From assembly GCF_006716675.1 (NCBI RefSeq), contig NZ_VFPM01000002.1, positions 558,001 to 622,000 of the forward strand: a stretch of DNA of 64,000 nucleotides, written 5' to 3'. Under the pieces are notes generated by a model that was not told the DNA's origin, searched no databases, and was given only the letters and a program-made list of their open reading frames with translations. Origin of the DNA: Humibacillus xanthopallidus (lineage in GTDB: Bacteria > Actinomycetota > Actinomycetes > Actinomycetales > Dermatophilaceae). Position numbers and translations under genes: made by a program. Below, in pieces: positions 8,586 through 16,609 of the stretch; the stretch's first letter is position 1; each line of letters starts with the position of its first letter.

Positions 8586-9911
8586 GTGCTCGCCGCCTTC
8601 GTCCGCGCGTTCCGCACCCCGGACCTGCGCAAGAAGCTGCTCTTCACGCTCGGCATCATCGCGCTCTTCCGGCTCGGTTCGCACGTGCCGACCCCGGGCA
8701 TCAGCTACACGCTGGTGCAGGACTGTCTCAAGGCTGGCCAGGCCGCCGGTGGCAGTGACCAGAGCGGGTTCCTCAACCTCGCCAACCTCTTCAGTGGTGG
8801 CGCGCTGCTGCAGCTGTCGGTCTTCGCGCTCGGGATCATGCCGTACATCACGGCGAGCATCATCATCCAGCTGCTCACCGTCGTCATCCCGCGCTTCGAG
8901 GCCCTCAAGGAAGAGGGCCAGTCCGGCCAGTCGAAGCTGACGCAGTACACCCGCTACCTGACGATCGGCCTCGCCGTGCTCCAGTCGGCGACCCTCGTCA
9001 CCTTCGCGCGCAACCCCTCCAGCCTCTTCGGCGGCAGCTGCCCGACGATCATGCCCGACGACTCGATGGTGACCATCCTCATCATGGTCCTCACGATGAC
9101 GGCCGGCACCGGCCTCATCATGTGGTTCGGCGAGCTCATCACCGACAAGGGTGTCGGCAACGGCATGTCGCTGCTCATCTTCACCTCGATCGCGGCCGGC
9201 TTCCCGGCCTCCCTCTGGGCGATCAAGGAGAACAAGGGCTGGGGCACCTTCCTCGGCATCGTGCTGCTCGGCATCTTCGTCATCGCTGCTGTGGTCTTCG
9301 TCGAGCAGTCTCAGCGCCGCATCCCCGTGCAGTACGCCAAGCGCATGGTCGGTCGCCGCATGTACGGCGGCACCTCGACCTACATCCCGCTCAAGGTCAA
9401 CATGGCCGGCGTCATCCCCGTCATCTTCGCGAGCTCCCTGCTCGCCCTGCCGGGCCTCATCGCGCAGTTCAACACGCGCGCCGACGGCAACAACCCGGGC
9501 TGGGTCACGTGGGTGCAGCAGAACCTCGTGCGTGGTGACCACCCGATCTACATGGCGATCTACGTCGCGCTCATCCTCTTCTTCACGTTCTTCTACGTCT
9601 CGATCACGTTCAACCCGACCGAGGTCGCCGACAACATGAAGAAGTACGGCGGCTTCATCCCAGGTATCCGCGCCGGGCGACCCACGGCCGAGTACCTCAA
9701 CTACGTCCTGACCCGAATCACCGTGCCGGGTGCCATCTACCTCGCCATCATCTCGCTCATCCCGCTCGTGGCACTCGTGCTCGTCGGAGCCAACCAGAAC
9801 TTCCCGTTCGGTGGCACCTCGATCCTCATCATCGTCGGTGTGGGTCTCGAGACGGTCAAGCAGATCGAGGCGCAGCTCCAGCAGCGTCATTACGAAGGGT
9901 TCCTCCGTTAA
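8586..9911 (+). CDS. secY: Preprotein translocase subunit SecY
   Basis: The 441-residue protein is the channel subunit of the SecYEG translocon, with ten membrane helices. The N-terminal AFRTPDLRKKLLFTLGIIALFRLGSHVPTPG and the loop GGLVLGVGLETVKQIEAQLQQRHYEGFL-like C-terminus (QIEAQLQQRHYEGFLR) match SecY, as does ITFNPTEVADNMKKYGGFIPGIRAG. The reading frame stays open further upstream, but the start chosen is GTG at 8586, preceded at five bases by a perfect AGGAGG. The adk ATG directly abuts its stop codon. Confidence 0.97.
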   Translation: MLAAFVRAFRTPDLRKKLLFTLGIIALFRLGSHVPTPGISYTLVQDCLKAGQAAGGSDQSGFLNLANLFSGGALLQLSVFALGIMPYITASIIIQLLTVVIPRFEALKEEGQSGQSKLTQYTRYLTIGLAVLQSATLVTFARNPSSLFGGSCPTIMPDDSMVTILIMVLTMTAGTGLIMWFGELITDKGVGNGMSLLIFTSIAAGFPASLWAIKENKGWGTFLGIVLLGIFVIAAVVFVEQSQRRIPVQYAKRMVGRRMYGGTSTYIPLKVNMAGVIPVIFASSLLALPGLIAQFNTRADGNNPGWVTWVQQNLVRGDHPIYMAIYVALILFFTFFYVSITFNPTEVADNMKKYGGFIPGIRAGRPTAEYLNYVLTRITVPGAIYLAIISLIPLVALVLVGANQNFPFGGTSILIIVGVGLETVKQIEAQLQQRHYEGFLR

Positions 9912-10487
9912 ATGCGACTGATCATCCTCGGCCCGCCCGGTGCCGGTAAGGGCACCCAGGCCGCCCGCCTCGCCGAGCGCCTCTCCATCCCGGCCATCTC
10001 GACCGGCGACATCTTCCGGTCCAACATCAAGGACGAGACCGAGCTGGGTCTCAAGGTCAAGGACATCCTCGCCTCGGGCGGCTACGTCCCCGACGAAGTG
10101 ACGAACGAGATCGTCGAGGACCGGCTCGACTGGCCCGACGCAGCCGGCGGCTTCCTCCTCGACGGCTACCCGCGCACCGCAGGTCAGGTCGAGGCGCTCG
10201 ACGAGATGCTCGCGCGCCACGGCCACCGGCTCGACGCCGTCCTCGCGCTCGAGGTCGACGACGACGCCATCGTCGAGCGCCTCCTCAAGCGGGCCGAGAC
10301 CGAGGGTCGCTCCGACGACACCGAGGACGTCATCCGCGAGCGCCAGGCGATCTACTACCGCGAGACCGCGCCCCTCAGCCACCACTACGACGAGGTCGGC
10401 CTGCTCGTCCGCGTCGACGGGATGGGCGAGCTCGACAAGGTGACCGACCGGCTCGTCGAGGCCCTGCCGGCCCACCCGAGCCCCTGA
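9912..10487 (+). CDS. adk: Adenylate kinase
   Basis: The 191-residue enzyme interconverts ATP, ADP and AMP in the cytoplasm. The P-loop GPPGAGKGT is at residues 7-15. The AMP-binding segment [11 protein letters not shown] and the DGYPRT motif follow. The LID is the short form without zinc cysteines ([19 protein letters not shown]). The gene abuts secY without a spacer and precedes map by 11 bases. This is the usual actinobacterial secY-adk-map order. Confidence 0.97.
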   Translation: MRLIILGPPGAGKGTQAARLAERLSIPAISTGDIFRSNIKDETELGLKVKDILASGGYVPDEVTNEIVEDRLDWPDAAGGFLLDGYPRTAGQVEALDEMLARHGHRLDAVLALEVDDDAIVERLLKRAETEGRSDDTEDVIRERQAIYYRETAPLSHHYDEVGLLVRVDGMGELDKVTDRLVEALPAHPSP

Positions 10488-10498
10488 GCGCCCACACC

Positions 10499-11344
10499 GT
10501 GTTCGGACGCCGCACCAAGCTCCAGGGTCGCACCGACGAGCAGCTCCTCCTCATGCGCGAGGCGGGGCTGCTCGTCGGGCGCACCCTCGAGATGCTCGCC
10601 GCCGAGGTGCGGCCGGGCGTGACCACGCTCGAGCTCGACCGCCTCGCCGAGGACTTCATCCGCAGCCACGGCGGCGTCCCCAACTTCCAGCTCGTCCCCG
10701 GCTACAGCCACACGCTCTGCACGAGCGTCAACGAGGAGGTCGTGCACGGCATCCCCGGCAGCCGGGTGCTGCGCGAGGGTGACGTCGTCTCGGTCGACTG
10801 CGGCGCCGAGGTCGCGGGCTGGAACGGCGACGCGGCCTTCACCGCCGTCGTCGGCGGCCCCGAGGCCGGACGACCCGAGGACCTCGCCCTCATCGCCGCC
10901 ACCGAGGCCAGCCTGTATGCCGGCATCGCCGCCATGCGCGTCGGCGACCGTCTCTACGCGGTGGGCGATGCGGTCGAGGCGAGCATCGAAGCTGCGGCGC
11001 AGCGCGACGGTCGGGTCTACGGGATCATCGAGGACTACGTCGGTCACGGCATCGGCACGCAGATGCACATGGATCCGCAGATCCCGAACTACGCCGTCCG
11101 CGACGCCGGCCCCAAGCTCGTCAACGGCTTCACCGGGGCGATCGAGCCGATGGTCACCCTCGGCACGACCGAGACGACGGTGCTTGCCGACGACTGGACC
11201 GTCGTGACCGCCGACGCCACCCGCGCCGCCCACTGGGAGCACTCGGTGGCCGTGCGCGACGCGGGCCTGTGGATCCTCACGGCCATCGACGGCGGCGAGG
11301 CGGCGCTGGCAGCCCACGGCGCGGCATACGCCCCGCTGGGCTGA
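10499..11344 (+). CDS. map: Type I methionine aminopeptidase
   Basis: The 281-residue enzyme removes N-terminal methionine co-translationally. The pita-bread fold metal ligands are visible in SVDCGAEVAGWNGDAAF (two Asp), GHGIGTQMHMDP (His), IEPMVTLG (Glu) and AAHWEHSVAV (Glu). The start is GTG at 10499, 11 bases after adk. A TAT tyrosine codon is used only in the TATGCC context at 10918. In many actinobacteria infA follows directly; here three other genes come in between. Confidence 0.95.
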   Translation: MFGRRTKLQGRTDEQLLLMREAGLLVGRTLEMLAAEVRPGVTTLELDRLAEDFIRSHGGVPNFQLVPGYSHTLCTSVNEEVVHGIPGSRVLREGDVVSVDCGAEVAGWNGDAAFTAVVGGPEAGRPEDLALIAATEASLYAGIAAMRVGDRLYAVGDAVEASIEAAAQRDGRVYGIIEDYVGHGIGTQMHMDPQIPNYAVRDAGPKLVNGFTGAIEPMVTLGTTETTVLADDWTVVTADATRAAHWEHSVAVRDAGLWILTAIDGGEAALAAHGAAYAPLG

Positions 11345-11410
11345 GCGTTCGCTCGAGGTCACCAGGGGCGTAGCGCCCGGACTGTCGGGCGCGGCGCGTA
11401 GCCTCGCGCT

Positions 11411-12841
11411 GTGACGCTTCCCCGTAGCACCCCCAGCGCCCAGGGCGTCGACGCCTTCGGGCTGCTCGCCTTCGTCGAGGCCGCCGAGCGCGGCGGCCTC
11501 GGCCTCCACAGCCTCATCGTGGCCCGCCACGGCCAGGTCATCGCGCAGGGGTGGTGGCGGCCGTATACCGCCGAGCGGGTCCACCTCGCCTACTCCCTCT
11601 CCAAGACGGTGACGGCCACGGCCGTCGCGTTCCTCGTGCAGGAGGGTCGGCTCTCGCTCGAGGACCGGGTGCTCGACCACTTCCCCGAGATCGACCGCGG
11701 CTCGGTGCCCTCGGGATGGCACGACGTACGGGTCAAGCACTGCCTCTCGATGACCGTGGGGCACGAGGACGACGCGTGGGCGAGGGTGTTCGACCGCAGC
11801 GCCGGCACCGACTACGCCGCACCGGACGACTGGGTGCCGCGAGTCTTCGCGACGGCACCGACGCGCGAGCCGGGCACCGTCTTCGCCTACAACCAGGTCG
11901 CGACCTACCTCCTGTCTGTCATCGTCGGCCGGGTGGCCGGTCAGGGCGTGTCCGAGATGCTGCGGCCGCGGCTGCTGGCGCCGCTCGGCCTGCCCGACAT
12001 CCCGTGGCACCGTGACCCGCTCGGTCGTGAGCTCGGCTTCAGCGGCGCGCACCTGACGACGGAGGGCATCGCGTCGATCGCGCAGCTCTACCTCGACCGG
12101 GGTCGCTGGGAGGGCCGCCAGCTGCTGTCGCCGTCGTGGGTGGCCGAGGCGACGGTCGCCTTCGGCCCGCACAACGAGGACCCCCTCACCCCGCCCGACT
12201 GGGCTCGCGGCTACGGCTACTCCTTCTGGATGCAGCGTCACGGCTACCGCGGCGACGGCGCCTACGGCCAGTTCCTCGCGGTGCTGCCCGAGCACGACGT
12301 CGTCGTCGCCATCACCTCCGAGCAGCCCGACATGCAGGCGACGCTCGACGCCCTGTGGGAGCACGTCGTGCCTGCCGTCGACCGTCCCGGCTCCGAGCAG
12401 GCCGACGCCGAGCTCGCGGCGGTGCTGGCCGGCCGCGAGATCCCGGCGATGGCGGGCGGTGCCCTCGGGCCCGACCACGCCGAGTTCACCCGGTCGTCGG
12501 GCTCCGACCTGTCCGGTGACTACACCGCCGTCTCGGTGACCCGCGAGGAGGGCGGCCACGTCCTCGGGCTCGAGCGGCGCGGGGAGTGGCTGCGGGTGTC
12601 GGTGGCCTCGGGGGCGTGGGTCGAGTCGGCCCTCGTCGCCGGCGGCGCGACCCTGCCCGTCGTCAGCAGCGGCGGTTGGGTCGACGAGGACGTCTTCCGC
12701 GCCGAGGTCATCGCCATCGAGACGCCCCACCGCTTCCGGGTCGAGGCCCGGCTGCGCGGGGGAGATGCCGACCTCACGTGGCGGATGGTGCCGCTGACCG
12801 GCGACGACCCGCTCTGGCTCTCGACGCGCTGGGCCACCTGA
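11411..12841 (+). CDS. Serine hydrolase of the class C beta-lactamase / esterase family
   Basis: The 476-residue protein shows the catalytic tetrad motif S62-L-S-K65 in AYSLSKTVTATA. A tyrosine motif appears as Y160-N-Q in FAYNQVATYLLSVIVG, where the family usually has YxN. A late GAYGQFLAVLPEHDVVVAI segment corresponds to the third motif. The last 130 residues form an extra beta-rich domain. No signal peptide is visible, so it is probably cytoplasmic, more like EstB-type esterases or peptidases than a drug-resistance enzyme. The start is GTG at 11411. Its substrate cannot be told. Confidence 0.8.
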   Translation: MTLPRSTPSAQGVDAFGLLAFVEAAERGGLGLHSLIVARHGQVIAQGWWRPYTAERVHLAYSLSKTVTATAVAFLVQEGRLSLEDRVLDHFPEIDRGSVPSGWHDVRVKHCLSMTVGHEDDAWARVFDRSAGTDYAAPDDWVPRVFATAPTREPGTVFAYNQVATYLLSVIVGRVAGQGVSEMLRPRLLAPLGLPDIPWHRDPLGRELGFSGAHLTTEGIASIAQLYLDRGRWEGRQLLSPSWVAEATVAFGPHNEDPLTPPDWARGYGYSFWMQRHGYRGDGAYGQFLAVLPEHDVVVAITSEQPDMQATLDALWEHVVPAVDRPGSEQADAELAAVLAGREIPAMAGGALGPDHAEFTRSSGSDLSGDYTAVSVTREEGGHVLGLERRGEWLRVSVASGAWVESALVAGGATLPVVSSGGWVDEDVFRAEVIAIETPHRFRVEARLRGGDADLTWRMVPLTGDDPLWLSTRWAT

Positions 12842-12848
12842 CCTCTGT

Positions 12849-12990
12849 GTCGAGTGCCCAGTTCTCGACGAGGGGGTCCCCTGCGGAAGTGAGCACTCGA
12901 CGGGGGAGTCCCGGTCGAGTGCCCAGTTGTCGACGAAGGGTCTCCCGTGCGGAAGTGAGCACTCGACGCGGAGTCCCGGTCGAGTGCTCA
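12849..12990. repeat. Palindromic repeat, GTCGAGTGC family (two and a half copies)
   Basis: Two units lie at 12849-12901 and 12914-12967. Each starts GTCGAGTGCCCAGTT and ends GAAGTGAGCACTCGAC, so its ends pair. A half copy starting GTCGAGTGCTCA at 12979 runs into the stop codon of the minus-strand gene. The block fills the gap between two convergent genes, where a bidirectional terminator would be expected. Related units lie at 33068 and 60670. Confidence 0.8.
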
Positions 12991-13683
12991 GTGGCCGAGG
13001 GATCCGGCCTGGCCGCCGACGTGCACGAGCAGCCGCTCGGCGACGACGCGGGCGTTGGCCTGGAGCACGGGCAGCGGCACGCGGGGGAGGTTCTCCTCCC
13101 AGTCGAGCAGCGGCGAGCCCCGGAACTGCGGGACCCGCGCGGGGCGGCCGAAGAAGAACACGTGCAGGTGGGCGCTGCCGTCGCCGTACTTCGCGACGTG
13201 CACCCGACCGACGCTCGGCACGTGCTCGACGGCGTCCGCGATCGAGACGACGAGCTGGCCCATCTCCGCGGCGAGGGCGGCCGGCAGGCTCGGCAGGTCG
13301 TGGTGCTCGAGCGGCGAGAGGACGAGCTGCACCGGCAGGCCCGTCTGGTCGGCGAGCCCGAGGCGCCAGCGGGCGTTGGACCACACCGTCGTCCCGTCGT
13401 CGGGGCCGAACCCCGTCGCGCACCAGCAGTCGCGCGCGTCCTCGCCGCGACGGGCCGGCTCCTCGGCGGCGAGCGGCTGCAGCGGCTTGAGGCGGAGGCT
13501 GTCGACCTCGTAGGGGAAGATGTCCCAGCCCGGCATCTCCTCCACCGCGACCGGCAGGCGCCCGTCGGCATCGGCTGCGGCGAGGATGCGCGCGTGGTAG
13601 TCCTCGGGGCTCTCGGCCTGCGCCAGCACCGGATCCTCCCGCACCGCGTCTGCCCGCACCGTGTCGTCGCCCGTGTCGCTCAT
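12988..13683 (-). CDS. HIT-like hypothetical protein
   Basis: The 231-residue protein has a C-terminal segment DGSAHLHVFFFGRPARVP resembling the histidine triad HxHxH, with the third His replaced by Phe, plus an upstream CWCATG segment. It may be a nucleotide hydrolase or transferase of the HIT superfamily, or a degenerate relative. The reading frame is open further upstream. The ATG at 13683 was chosen because it leaves a shared 73-base divergent promoter region with the next gene. It lies on the minus strand inside an otherwise plus-strand ribosomal cluster. Confidence 0.65.
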   Translation of the reverse strand: MSDTGDDTVRADAVREDPVLAQAESPEDYHARILAAADADGRLPVAVEEMPGWDIFPYEVDSLRLKPLQPLAAEEPARRGEDARDCWCATGFGPDDGTTVWSNARWRLGLADQTGLPVQLVLSPLEHHDLPSLPAALAAEMGQLVVSIADAVEHVPSVGRVHVAKYGDGSAHLHVFFFGRPARVPQFRGSPLLDWEENLPRVPLPVLQANARVVAERLLVHVGGQAGSLGH

Positions 13684-13756
13684 CGAGCCAGTATGCCGTC
13701 CGGCGGAGTCCCGCGTCCGTCGTGACCCGGGCGCGCGCGGGTGGGAGGATCGGTGC

Positions 13757-14101
13757 ATGGGTGAGCTCACGGCATACCTGGAGTCACTGGCCTCGCCGCA
13801 GCGGGAGGCGCTCCAGCACGTCGTCGACGCGGCCCGGCGCGCGGCGCCGGACGCGGAGGAGGGGCGCAGCTACGGCATGGCGGCGCTGCGGCTCGCGGGC
13901 AAGCCGCTCGTCGGGGTGACGGCATCGGCGCGCCACCTCTCGCTCTTCCCGTTCAGCCCCGCTGTGGTCGAGGCGGTCGCTGCAGACCTCGAGGGCTACA
14001 GCCTGTCGAAGGGCACGATCCGCTTCACGGTGGACCAGCCGCTGCCCGACGGCGTCGTCGAGCGGGTCGTCGACCTGAGGCGCGCCGAGATCGAGCGCTG
14101 A
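13757..14101 (+). CDS. DUF1801 / YdhG-like protein
   Basis: The 114-residue protein [23 protein letters not shown] with [34 protein letters not shown] and the end [30 protein letters not shown] fits the DUF1801 family. That family includes a proposed iron chaperone (frataxin-like fold); its biochemistry is poorly known. A ribosome binding site GGGAGGA lies eight bases before ATG 13757. It is divergent from the HIT-like gene. Confidence 0.75.
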   Translation: MGELTAYLESLASPQREALQHVVDAARRAAPDAEEGRSYGMAALRLAGKPLVGVTASARHLSLFPFSPAVVEAVAADLEGYSLSKGTIRFTVDQPLPDGVVERVVDLRRAEIER

Positions 14102-14140
14102 CCCCCGGGGACGGGCGCTCACGATAGCGCCCGGCCCGAT

Positions 14141-14170
14141 TTCAGGGAAGCGCCCTCGGTGGCGTATTCT
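14141..14170 (+). promoter_or_regulatory. Possible infA promoter
   Basis: A TATTCT hexamer at 14165-14170 resembles a -10 box and lies about 120 bases before infA. A weak -35-like TTCAGG is at 14141-14146, with an 18-base spacer. The 187-base gap separates infA from an unrelated upstream gene, so infA needs its own promoter. The assignment is tentative. Confidence 0.3.
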
Positions 14171-14288
14171 TGTGCGTTGGGTGTCGTGTGCCGCGGCGCC
14201 CAGCTCACGCCTGTGCGTGCACGGGCAACTACGGCACGCCCCAAGGCCGGTCCACTCCGGGTCGGCCACCAACAGATTGACGGAGGAT

Positions 14289-14510
14289 ATGGCCAAGAAG
14301 GACGGTGTCATCGAGATCGAGGGCACGATCGTCGAGGCTCTCCCGAACGCGATGTTCCGGGTGGAGCTCTCCAACGGTCACAAGGTGCTCGCACACATCT
14401 CGGGCAAGATGCGCCAGCACTACATCCGGATCCTCCCTGAGGACCGGGTCGTGGTGGAGCTCTCGCCCTATGACCTGACCCGCGGTCGGATCGTCTTCCG
14501 CTACCGCTGA
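14289..14510 (+). CDS. infA: Translation initiation factor IF-1
   Basis: The 73-residue OB-fold protein [68 protein letters not shown] is canonical IF-1, which occupies the ribosomal A site during initiation. The ATG at 14289 has GGAGG six bases upstream. The frame is open further 5' but the family length fixes the start. Confidence 0.98.
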   Translation: MAKKDGVIEIEGTIVEALPNAMFRVELSNGHKVLAHISGKMRQHYIRILPEDRVVVELSPYDLTRGRIVFRYR

Positions 14511-14527
14511 CCACGAGGCCGGCTCGC

Positions 14528-14552
14528 CCCGCTCACACGCGGAGCGGACCGG
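14528..14552 (+). other. Hairpin in the infA-rpmJ gap
   Basis: CCGCTC and GAGCGG around ACACGCG form a small GC-rich hairpin within the 137-base gap after infA. No T-run follows. It is one of a series of hairpins in the gaps of this ribosomal cluster. Confidence 0.4.
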
Positions 14553-14647
14553 CATGCGTGGAAAGCACCTCCTGACAAAACCCAGCTCCTGCTCGTCCGG
14601 GCCCCGGCCCGTGGTGGACAGGTGCGCGATCTGAAGACAGCAGGCAG

Positions 14648-14761
14648 ATGAAGGTTCAGCCGAGCGTCAAGAAGATCTGCGACAAGTGCAAGGTGATCCG
14701 CCGCAACGGTCGGGTCATGGTGATCTGCGAGAACCTGCGCCACAAGCAGCGCCAGGGCTGA
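14648..14761 (+). CDS. rpmJ: 50S ribosomal protein L36, zinc-binding form
   Basis: The 37-codon gene encodes [20 protein letters not shown] followed by [17 protein letters not shown]. The zinc ligands C11, C14, C27 and H32 are all present, so this is the cysteine-containing paralogue. L36 is one of the last proteins to join the 50S subunit. The gene lies between infA and rpsM as in most bacteria. Confidence 0.96.
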   Translation: MKVQPSVKKICDKCKVIRRNGRVMVICENLRHKQRQG

Positions 14762-14983
14762 GCAGACCCACCACCCTTGCCGTCGACAGAACTTCGACAG
14801 CACGCCACAAGTGAATGAAAGCAGCACCCGGCCCCTGATGACCGACCGTCGTGTCGGCGCAGGACGTCACCCCCGGCACGGAGGCCGGGGACCGGAGGAC
14901 CGCCCTTCTGAGCGGCGGTCCACGAACCCGGATCGGTGACTGTTCCAGACCTCCGCGAAACAGAATCCAGGAGAACCACCAAC
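14762..14983 (+). other. rpmJ-rpsM leader region with hairpins
   Basis: This 222-base gap holds no gene. It contains two GC-rich hairpins: CCCGGC/GCCGGG at about 14871-14890, and GGACCGC/GCGGTCC at about 14897-14923. The rpsM ribosome binding site CCAGGAG is at its right end. The hairpins could be an mRNA leader structure for S4-type autoregulation of the alpha operon, but I cannot show this. Confidence 0.4.
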
Positions 14984-15358
14984 ATGGCTCGTCTTGTTGG
15001 AGTCGACCTTCCGCGTGACAAGCGCGTCGAGGTCGCACTGACCTACATCTTCGGTGTCGGTCGCACCCGTTCCAAGGAGGCGCTGGTTGCGACCGGCGTC
15101 GACCCCAACACCCGCGTCAAGGACCTCGGTGAGACCGAGCTCGTTGCGCTTCGTGACTTCCTCGAGGGCAACTACCGCCTCGAGGGTGACCTTCGCCGTG
15201 AGGTGCAGGCCGACATCCGCCGCAAGGTCGAGATCGGCTCCTACGAAGGTCTCCGTCACCGTCGTGGTCTCCCCGTGCGCGGTCAGCGTACGAAGACCAA
15301 CGCGCGCACCCGCAAGGGCCCGAAGCGCACCGTGGCCGGCAAGAAGAAGGCCAAGTGA
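14984..15358 (+). CDS. rpsM: 30S ribosomal protein S13
   Basis: The 124-residue S13 sits in the 30S head and contacts the P-site tRNA through its basic tail. It begins [30 protein letters not shown] and carries [35 protein letters not shown] at the C-terminus. The ATG at 14984 follows a CCAGGAG site by seven bases; an in-frame upstream extension is not supported. Confidence 0.97.
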   Translation: MARLVGVDLPRDKRVEVALTYIFGVGRTRSKEALVATGVDPNTRVKDLGETELVALRDFLEGNYRLEGDLRREVQADIRRKVEIGSYEGLRHRRGLPVRGQRTKTNARTRKGPKRTVAGKKKAK

Positions 15359-15360
15359 CG

Positions 15361-15379
15361 CTGATCGCGACGCGATCAG
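15361..15379 (+). other. Perfect 8-bp hairpin between rpsM and rpsK
   Basis: CTGATCGC (15361-15368) and GCGATCAG (15372-15379) pair perfectly around a GAC loop, starting three bases after the rpsM stop. No T-run follows, so a processing or stabilising role is more likely than termination. Confidence 0.5.
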
Positions 15380-15414
15380 GTCTCACCGACATTCAGTTCT
15401 GACGTAGGAGAAAA

Positions 15415-15810
15415 ATGCCTCCCAAGGCTCGTGTGACGAAGGTTCGTCGCAAGGAGAAGAAGAACGTTGCCCACGGGCACGCTCACATCAAGAGCACGTT
15501 CAACAACACCATCATCTCGATCACGGACCCCACGGGTGCTGTGATCGCGTGGGCCTCTGCCGGCCAGGTCGGCTTCAAGGGCTCGCGCAAGTCCACCCCG
15601 TTCGCTGCCCAGATGGCCGCCGAGGCTGCTGCCCGCCGCGCCATGGAGCACGGCATGCGCAAGGTCGACGTCTTCGTGAAGGGCCCGGGCTCGGGTCGCG
15701 AGACGGCGATCCGTTCGCTCACCGCCACCGGCCTGGAGGTCGGCGCGATCAGCGACGTCACGCCCACGCCGCACAACGGTGTCCGCCCGCCCAAGCGCCG
15801 TCGCGTCTGA
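15415..15810 (+). CDS. rpsK: 30S ribosomal protein S11
   Basis: The 131-residue S11 lies on the 30S platform near the E site. The signature [30 protein letters not shown] and the terminal [18 protein letters not shown] are unmistakable. The ribosome binding site AGGAGAA is four bases before ATG 15415. rpsD follows after 32 bases. Confidence 0.98.
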   Translation: MPPKARVTKVRRKEKKNVAHGHAHIKSTFNNTIISITDPTGAVIAWASAGQVGFKGSRKSTPFAAQMAAEAAARRAMEHGMRKVDVFVKGPGSGRETAIRSLTATGLEVGAISDVTPTPHNGVRPPKRRRV

Positions 15811-15842
15811 TCCCGGCCTGAGCGAGAGAGAGAACTAGACAC

Positions 15843-16451
15843 ATGGCTCGTTACACCGGCCCGATCACCAAGAAGTCCCGCCGCCTCAAGATGGACCTCG
15901 TCGGCGGCGACAAGAACTTCGAGCTCCGTCCCTTCCCGCCCGGCCAGCACGGCCGTCGCCGGATCCAGGAGAAGGAGTACCTCACCCAGCTCCAGGAGAA
16001 GCAGCGCGCCCGCTTCACCTACGGCGTCATGGAGAAGCAGTTCGTCCGGTACTACAAGGAGGCGGCCCGCCGCCCCGGCAAGACCGGTGAGAACCTGCTC
16101 CAGATCCTCGAGACCCGTCTCGACAACGTCGTCTACCGCGCGGGCCTGGCCCGCACGCGTCGTCACGCCCGTCAGCTCGTGACCCACGGTCACTTCGAGG
16201 TCAACGGCGTGCGCGTCGACGTGCCCTCGTACCGCGTCGAGCAGTACGACATCATCACGGTCCGCAAGCAGTCGGTCGAGACCTTCCCGTTCGAGCTGGC
16301 TCGCCAGACGTTCGGCGAGCGTCCCGTCCCGGCCTGGATGCAGGTCGTCCCCGGTTCGCTCCAGGTGCTCATCCACCAGCTCCCGGTGCGCGCCCAGATC
16401 GACAGCCAGCTCACCGAGCAGCTCATCGTCGAGCTCTACTCGAAGAACTGA
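15843..16451 (+). CDS. rpsD: 30S ribosomal protein S4, zinc-free form
   Basis: The 202-residue S4 nucleates 30S assembly. The S4 RNA-binding domain is in LETRLDNVVYRAGLARTRRHARQLVTHGHFEVNGVRVDVPSY (about residues 92-135). The N-terminal region has no cysteines, so this is the zinc-independent version. In E. coli S4 represses the alpha operon. A perfect long hairpin follows, separating it from rpoA. Confidence 0.97.
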   Translation: MARYTGPITKKSRRLKMDLVGGDKNFELRPFPPGQHGRRRIQEKEYLTQLQEKQRARFTYGVMEKQFVRYYKEAARRPGKTGENLLQILETRLDNVVYRAGLARTRRHARQLVTHGHFEVNGVRVDVPSYRVEQYDIITVRKQSVETFPFELARQTFGERPVPAWMQVVPGSLQVLIHQLPVRAQIDSQLTEQLIVELYSKN

Positions 16452-16459
16452 TGCAAGAC

Positions 16460-16496
16460 GGCGTATGCCGTCCGGCCCAGCCGGACGGCATACGCC
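16460..16496 (+). terminator. Perfect 16-bp hairpin built from the GTATGCCGTCCGG motif
   Basis: The left arm (16460-16475) and right arm (16481-16496) are exact reverse complements around the five-base loop CCCAG. Each arm contains GTATGCCGTCCGG, the extended form of the motif found throughout the window. There is no downstream T-run (CCGCTTGC follows). It lies between rpsD and rpoA in the same transcription direction, so it may be an attenuator or 3'-end stabiliser rather than a full stop. Confidence 0.6.
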
Positions 16497-16609
16497 CCGC
16501 TTGCGCGTGGGGTCGGCTCGCAGACAGAGCCGAGCCGGCCCGCCCGGATCGCGACCGGGCAGTTTCACGAGGCGTCATATGGCGGTCGCCCGTGGGAAGG
16601 AAATGAACA

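Noticed and set aside
8373..10475. A 700-codon minus-strand frame opposite secY and adk
   Set aside because: Both plus-strand genes are certain; the antisense product is a run of Asp/Glu/Val/Arg with no recognisable domain.
11411..12841. The serine hydrolase as a beta-lactamase giving resistance
   Set aside because: It lacks a signal peptide and has YNQ rather than YxN; many housekeeping esterases share the fold.
10385..13423. A 1012-codon open frame on the minus strand opposite map and the serine hydrolase gene
   Set aside because: It is antisense to genes with clear motifs, has low-complexity Arg/Gly/Asp composition typical of high-GC shadow frames, and matches no family.
13000..14101. 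The HIT-like and DUF1801 genes as a toxin-antitoxin pair
   Set aside because: They are divergent, not an overlapping operon, and neither has toxin or antitoxin features.
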